A DNA stretch of 15,621 nt from the NCBI GenBank assembly GCA_012515695.1, contig JAAYXX010000329.1, positions 1 through 15,621 on the forward strand. The letters are read 5' to 3'. The stretch comes from Chloroflexota bacterium (GTDB lineage Bacteria > Chloroflexota > Anaerolineae > UBA1429). Below are positions 11,845 through 15,621 of this stretch, one piece after another; position 1 is the first letter of the stretch; every line of letters starts with the position of its first letter. The notes beneath the pieces were generated by a model. It saw only the letters and a list, made by a program, of their open reading frames with translations, was not told where the DNA came from and did not search any database. A program made the position numbers and the translations under genes.

Positions 11845-11871
11845 GTCCCCACAGGTGTATAAAGGAGGAAT

Positions 11872-13344
11872 ATGCCCACAGGAATTACAATCGTGGGACT
11901 AGGTCCCGGCAGCCCGGAGCAAATCACCCTGCAAGCCTGGCGCATCCTGGAAGGAGCCGGGCAGGTGTATCTGCGTACGGTACACCACCCTGTTGTGCCC
12001 GAACTGCCGCGAGCCAACACCACGTACGAGTCGTTTGACCAATTGTATGAACAGGCCGAGACGTTCGACGAGGTGTATGACCAGATAGCGCGGCGCGTCG
12101 TCGAGCTAGGACAGCGCCCTGAGGGTGTGGTGTATGCCGTGCCGGGCGACCCGAGCATGGGCGAAACGTCGGTGCAGCGCATCCGTACGCTGGCAGAAGA
12201 CGCGGGCCTGCCCGTACAGGTGGTGCCAGGTGTCAGCTTTTTGCAGCCTACCGCGCGCGCCCTGGGCATAGACCCATTCGACGGCCTGCAAATCTGCGAC
12301 GCAACCCTGCTGGCCCAGCAGTTGCACCCCAACCTGAACCCCGATGTCGGCGCGCTGATCGTGCAGCTCTACAGCCGCGAACTGGCTGCCGACGTCAAAA
12401 TGACGCTGATGCATTTGTATCACGACGACCAGCCCGTGCGCCTGGTACGCAGCGCCGGTACGCCCCAGGAAGAGGTGCGCCTGCTCGAGTTGTACAAGCT
12501 CGACCGCCAGCCCGACCTGGATCATCTCAGTTCACTCTATATCCCGCCTCTGCCGCATCCCGGCTCTATCGCCAGCTTTGAAGATATTGTGGCGCGGTTG
12601 CGCGCACCAGATGGCTGCCCGTGGGACCGCGAGCAGACCCACCAGACTTTGCGTAACCACCTGCTCGAAGAAACCTACGAGGTGTTGGACGCCCTGGACG
12701 CCGACGATATGGACGAGTTGCAGGAAGAGCTGGGCGACCTGCTGCTGCAAATCCTGTTGCACGCCCAAATCGCCGTCGAAGATGGCGATTTCAAGCTGAT
12801 CGACAGTGTGAGCGGCATCATCGAAAAGCTGATCCGACGCCACCCGCATGTCTTTGGGCAGGTTTCGGCCAAGGACTCGGAAGACGTGCTGCGCCAGTGG
12901 GAGGAGATCAAGCGGGCCGAGCGCGGCACAGAAGCGTTCAGATCCATGCTCGCTGGAATCTCTACCGCCTTGCCGTCGCTGTCGCGCGCGACCGAGATGC
13001 AGCGCCGGGCCGCTCGCGTCGGCTTTGACTGGCCCAGCCGCGAGCCGGTAGTGGAAAAGGTCGTTGAAGAGATCAACGAGTTTCTAGCTGCGCCAGACCG
13101 CCAGTCGCAGGCGGGAGAGTTTGGCGACCTGCTATTCAGCCTGGTAAACCTGGCGCGCTGGCACGACATTGACCCCGAGAGCGCCCTACGCGAGACGACG
13201 CAACGCTTTGCCCGGCGGTTCGAGGTTATTGAGCGATACGCGTTTGACCACGGCCTCAACCTTCAGGAGATGAACCTTCAAGAGATGGATTCGCTGTGGG
13301 AGCAGGCCAAGAGCGAGGAACGAGAACAAGAGACAGGCCCATAG
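11872..13344 (+). CDS. mazG: YabN-type fusion: tetrapyrrole-methylase-like domain + MazG NTP pyrophosphohydrolase
   Basis: 490 residues, like Bacillus YabN. Residues 1 to about 225 form a SAM-binding TP-methylase-like domain (ITIVGLGPGSPEQIT at the start, VVYAVPGDPSMGETSVQ, VVPGVSFLQPTARALGID). Residues about 240-490 hold MazG: the CPWDREQTHQTLRNHLLEE segment, metal-binding EETYE (266-270) and EELGD, then a second MazG-like repeat with EEINE and EFGD. MazG hydrolyses non-canonical or excess NTPs to NMP and pyrophosphate, cleaning the nucleotide pool; the partner reaction of the methylase half is unknown. Near the C-terminus the five-residue NLQEM is duplicated in tandem (about 13258-13287), an apparent in-frame micro-duplication. 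The strong Shine-Dalgarno AAAGGAGGAA lies only 1 nt before the ATG, so the functional core must be its 5' part. Confidence 0.92.
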   Translation: MPTGITIVGLGPGSPEQITLQAWRILEGAGQVYLRTVHHPVVPELPRANTTYESFDQLYEQAETFDEVYDQIARRVVELGQRPEGVVYAVPGDPSMGETSVQRIRTLAEDAGLPVQVVPGVSFLQPTARALGIDPFDGLQICDATLLAQQLHPNLNPDVGALIVQLYSRELAADVKMTLMHLYHDDQPVRLVRSAGTPQEEVRLLELYKLDRQPDLDHLSSLYIPPLPHPGSIASFEDIVARLRAPDGCPWDREQTHQTLRNHLLEETYEVLDALDADDMDELQEELGDLLLQILLHAQIAVEDGDFKLIDSVSGIIEKLIRRHPHVFGQVSAKDSEDVLRQWEEIKRAERGTEAFRSMLAGISTALPSLSRATEMQRRAARVGFDWPSREPVVEKVVEEINEFLAAPDRQSQAGEFGDLLFSLVNLARWHDIDPESALRETTQRFARRFEVIERYAFDHGLNLQEMNLQEMDSLWEQAKSEEREQETGP

Positions 13345-13422
13345 CCGTGGGTGAGTGGTGCCCCCGCGAGAGGGCACAGCCCAAGATATATATATTGGTA
13401 AGCAAGCTAGAAAGGCCATCCC

Positions 13423-13950
13423 ATGCGGAGATTACCCGCTCTTATAGTAGCCATTGCCGCACTGATGATCGCGCTGGTCACTGTCGTCACTTTGTTGGTG
13501 CGCATTCCGATCCCCGCCACCCAGGGGTATTTCAACTTTTCTGACGTGGTGATTTATTTTGTGTCGTTTACCTTTGGACCCTGGATTGGGTTTATTGCCG
13601 GGGGCCTTGGTACGGCAATTGCCGATCTGGTAAGTGGCTTTGCGGTTTTCGCTCCCATCTCGTTTCTTGCCCACGGGTTGCAGGGCTTGTTGGCCGGGTT
13701 GCTTGGCCGGGGCCGAGGCTGGCAGGGCCTTCTGCTCGGCTGGCTGGCGGGCACGCTGGCAATGGTGGGAATCTACTTTCTGGCCGAGTTGTTCTTGTAT
13801 GGCATCGGCGCGGCGGCGGCCGAGGTTCCGGCGAATTTATTGCAGAACCTGGGCGGCGGCCTGATCGGGATACCGCTATTCTATGCGGTGCGTCGCGCCT
13901 ACCCACCAATTACACAGCTCGGCCAGGGGCGTACCTGGCGCGAAGAGTAG
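13423..13950 (+). CDS. ECF transporter S component (substrate-binding membrane subunit)
   Basis: 175 residues and very hydrophobic, with about six membrane segments. The N-terminal helix with LVTVVTLLVRIPIPATQGYF followed by FSDVVIYFVSFTFGPWIGFI and AGGLGTAIADLVSGFAVFAP, then a 'HGLQGLLAGLLG' segment, is typical of small ECF S components (riboflavin/HMP-type families, COG4720-like). Such proteins bind one vitamin or precursor and dock on a shared energising module of two ATPases and EcfT. Both ATPase genes follow on the same strand. No riboswitch is recognisable in the 78-nt gap upstream, so the substrate stays unknown. The ATG at 13423 has AAAGG about 7 nt upstream. The gap before it contains a minor hairpin, GTGCCC/GGGCAC (13358-13377), and an AT run. 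Confidence 0.85.
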   Translation: MRRLPALIVAIAALMIALVTVVTLLVRIPIPATQGYFNFSDVVIYFVSFTFGPWIGFIAGGLGTAIADLVSGFAVFAPISFLAHGLQGLLAGLLGRGRGWQGLLLGWLAGTLAMVGIYFLAELFLYGIGAAAAEVPANLLQNLGGGLIGIPLFYAVRRAYPPITQLGQGRTWREE

Positions 13951-13978
13951 CCGCGCCGTCCTGGTCCTGTCGGCAAGC

Positions 13979-14146
13979 CTCCCTCGCCCCCTGGGAGAGG
14001 GAGCGGCTGGGTACAGCCGGGGGTGAGGGCCTTTAGGACGGTTGCCGCCAGGGATGGCGGCGGTCCAACTCCCTGCTCTCCGGAGAGAAGGCGGCTCCCT
14101 CGCCCCCTGGGCGAGGGAGCCGCTGGGTACAGCCGGGGGTGAGGGC
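13979..14146. repeat. REP-like palindromic repeat cluster inside the ECF locus
   Basis: Two 52-bp copies (13979-14030 and 14095-14146) differ at only two positions. Each is imperfectly palindromic: CCCTCGCCCCC at one end against GGGGGTGAGGG at the other, with a central GCTGGGTACAGC. A third fragment, GGAGGTGAGGGTGA, follows at 14154-14167. Between the copies are a hairpin GCCGCCA/TGGCGGC (14044-14061) and the 12-bp palindrome CTCTCCGGAGAG (14076-14087). Repeats of this composition are scattered in many Chloroflexota and cyanobacterial genomes. The 289-nt gap between the S component and ATPase genes holds no gene; minus-strand frames here only translate the repeats. Confidence 0.85.
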
Positions 14147-14239
14147 CAGGGCCGGAGGTGAGGGTGATGGAAGCCGCAGCCCCAAAGACACATGGAATGC
14201 TCATCCCCTCAGAGAGGGAAGCAACGAGAAGGAAAAGTC

Positions 14240-15115
14240 TTGTCCGTTATTTCTGTTGAACATCTATCTTTTGCCTATCCCCCGCTGCTCCCCGAAGGGC
14301 AGCCTTTCCCCGTTCTGCGGGACGTGGTGTTGTCGCTGGACAAGGGCGAGTTTCTCGCCCTGATGGGGCCAACAGGCGGGGGCAAGTCCACCCTATGCAT
14401 GGCGCTGAACGGCCTTGTGCCGCAGACCACGGGCGGGGTTTTTGGCGGGCGGGTGATGGTGTTGGGCCATGATACCCGCCGCACGCCCGTAGCCGAGCTG
14501 GCTACGCATGTAGCAATGGTCTACCAGGACCCGGAGAGCCAGTTGTTCAACACCACCGTCGAAGACGAGGTGGCTTTTGGGCCGGAGAACCTGGGGGTTG
14601 ACCCGCGCGAGATCGTGGAGCGGGTGGATTGGGCGCTGCGCCTCGTCCAGATGAGCGCGCATCGGCGGCGCTCGCCTGCACAGCTTTCCGGCGGCGAAAA
14701 GCAGCGGGTCGCCATCGCCGCCAGCCTCGCGATGCTGCCCGAAGTGCTTATCCTGGACGAGCCTACCTCCAGCCTGGACCCGGTGGGCCAGCACGAGGTC
14801 TTTTACGTCATTGAGCAGCTATGCCGCGCCCGGCAAATGTCGATTCTCATGGTCAGCCACGACGCCGAGCATATCGCCGAGTTTGCCGACCGGGTGGCGG
14901 TGTTGTGGCAGGGACATATTGCGCGGGTAGACAGCCCGCTGGCAGTGTTTGAGGATGAGGAATTGCTAGAGCAGGCGGGCCTCGACGCGCCACAGGTAAC
15001 GGAAGTGGCCGCCGGGCTGAATCGCCGCTATGGAACCCGGTTTCATTTTGCTCGCCTGGATAGTGCGGAACAGCAGCTTGTACAGGACCTGCAAGAGAAA
15101 GCGCCTCGCTTGTGA
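14240..15115 (+). CDS. ECF transporter ATPase, first subunit (EcfA-type)
   Basis: 291 residues from a TTG start. ABC ATPase with all motifs intact: Walker A GPTGGGKST (43-51, Lys49), Q-loop YQDPESQLFNTTVEDEVAFG (the ECF/Cbi ATPase form), signature LSGGEKQRVAIAA, Walker B VLILDEPTSSLDP and H-loop SHD. The C-terminal approximately 60 residues form the extra domain seen in EcfA proteins. TTG at 14240 is chosen because GAAGGA lies 6 nt upstream and the protein then begins SVISVEHLSFAYP as usual; an ATG at 14192 in frame has no ribosome site and would add 16 residues of repeat-adjacent sequence. Its stop overlaps the GTG of the next ATPase (GTGA), implying translational coupling. The catalytic signature here is canonical, unlike its partner. 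Confidence 0.9.
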   Translation: MSVISVEHLSFAYPPLLPEGQPFPVLRDVVLSLDKGEFLALMGPTGGGKSTLCMALNGLVPQTTGGVFGGRVMVLGHDTRRTPVAELATHVAMVYQDPESQLFNTTVEDEVAFGPENLGVDPREIVERVDWALRLVQMSAHRRRSPAQLSGGEKQRVAIAASLAMLPEVLILDEPTSSLDPVGQHEVFYVIEQLCRARQMSILMVSHDAEHIAEFADRVAVLWQGHIARVDSPLAVFEDEELLEQAGLDAPQVTEVAAGLNRRYGTRFHFARLDSAEQQLVQDLQEKAPRL

Positions 15116-15621
15116 ATGCCCCTATCGCCCTACGCACTGTAAACCTTTTCTACCGCTACGAGGATACCCCGGCCTTGAATGGGATCAACCTGGAGGTGGC
15201 CGATAATGCCTACCTCGCCATCGTGGGCCAGAACGGGTCGGGCAAGACGACGCTGGTGAAGCATTTCAATGGCTTGCTCAAGCCGGACGCGGGGCGGGTC
15301 ACGGTATATGACCGGGATACCACCAGCGCCACGGTGGGCGAGTTGGCCCGCGTGGTGGGGTATGTCTTCCAAAACCCTGACCACCAGATATTCTGCGCCA
15401 CCACGCAGGAAGAGATCAGCTTTGGGCCGCGCAACCTGGGGCTGGACCCCGACGAGGTGCGCGAGCGGACAGAGGACGCGCTGGCGGCGTTTGGCTTGCA
15501 GCCCTATGCCGAGGTGCCGCCCGCTGTGTTAGGGTTTGGGTTGCGGCGTATCGTCTCCATCGCGGCGGTCTATGCCATGCGCCCGCGGGTGTTCATCCTC
15601 GACGAGCCGACGGCGGGGCTG
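15112..15621 (+). CDS. ECF transporter ATPase, second subunit (partial, unusual signature)
   Basis: 170 residues to the right edge, open. Starts with GTG at 15112 in a 4-base GTGA overlap with the previous gene. ABC ATPase: ALRTVNLFYRYEDTPALNGI, Walker A GQNGSGKTT (39-47, Lys45), Q-loop VFQNPDHQIFCATTQEEISFG, and Walker B VFILDEPTAGL at the edge. Where LSGGQ is expected the sequence is LGFGL (140-144), followed by RRIVSIAAV; the Ser and Gln of the signature are gone. This suggests that one of the two composite ATP sites in the heterodimer is degenerate. The H-loop and C-terminal domain lie outside the window. EcfT would be expected next. Confidence 0.88.
   Translation, partial: MNAPIALRTVNLFYRYEDTPALNGINLEVADNAYLAIVGQNGSGKTTLVKHFNGLLKPDAGRVTVYDRDTTSATVGELARVVGYVFQNPDHQIFCATTQEEISFGPRNLGLDPDEVRERTEDALAAFGLQPYAEVPPAVLGFGLRRIVSIAAVYAMRPRVFILDEPTAGL

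Noticed and set aside
13979..14146. CRISPR array
   Set aside because: Only two long, internally palindromic units with a 64-bp gap; no series of evenly spaced repeats and no cas genes.
13876..14204. Minus-strand frames of about 100 codons in the repeat region
   Set aside because: They only translate the palindromic repeats (PHPRLYPAAPSPRGRG twice), not a conserved protein.

Overview
The window comes from a GC-rich bacterium (about 60% GC by eye) with very consensus-like sigma-70 promoters (several TTGACA/TATAAT pairs at 16-18 bp). DUF2795-type small proteins, a YabN-type methylase-MazG fusion, a nickel-pincer LarA racemase, Flp pilin and palindromic CCCTCGCCCCC/GGGGGTGAGGG repeats together suggest a Chloroflexota member (Anaerolineae-like). 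This is an inference from gene content; no marker gene proves it.

Layout. 1-638 (-): 5' part of an AzlC-type amino-acid exporter, running off the left edge. 877-1836 (+): short GH29-like (alpha-L-fucosidase-fold) protein. 1837-2850 (+): two paralogous 70-aa DUF2795-like genes, each with its own perfect-consensus promoter and a long structured leader. 2946-3716 (-): SDR oxidoreductase, convergent with the second small gene across a 15-bp hairpin. 3930-4083 (-): tRNA-Gly(TCC) and tRNA-Pro(TGG) with promoter and terminator. 4150-4548 (-): a 55-aa Flp pilin and a 57-aa single-TM protein. 4834-5835 (+): divergent PRPP synthetase. 6030-7310 (-): LarA-type racemase. 7505-8593 (+): YchF-like GTPase/ATPase. 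8775-10214 (+): nitronate monooxygenase-like flavoprotein. 10217-11643 (+): promoter, an approximately 270-nt highly structured RNA region, then an iron-sulfur protein with a winged-helix-like N-terminus. 11872-13344 (+): YabN/MazG house-cleaning enzyme. 13423 to the right edge (+): ECF vitamin-type transporter (S component, ATPase 1, ATPase 2 cut by the edge), with a REP-like repeat cluster between the S gene and the ATPases.

How it fits together. Most genes are separate transcription units with their own promoters and hairpin terminators. The clear operon is the ECF transporter, whose T component would be expected beyond the right edge. The pilin pair is a second small operon.

Most unusual material: (i) RNA structure upstream of the Fe-S gene (10285-10552), closed by a perfect 18-bp helix and containing a second 8-bp long-range helix plus several hairpins; flanking segments could switch the ribosome-binding site. 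(ii) The shared leader architecture of the DUF2795 pair: the same 5' arm, a matching 3' arm with one G-U change, and a TACACCTC box complementary to the Shine-Dalgarno. These are the best candidates for undescribed regulatory RNAs here.
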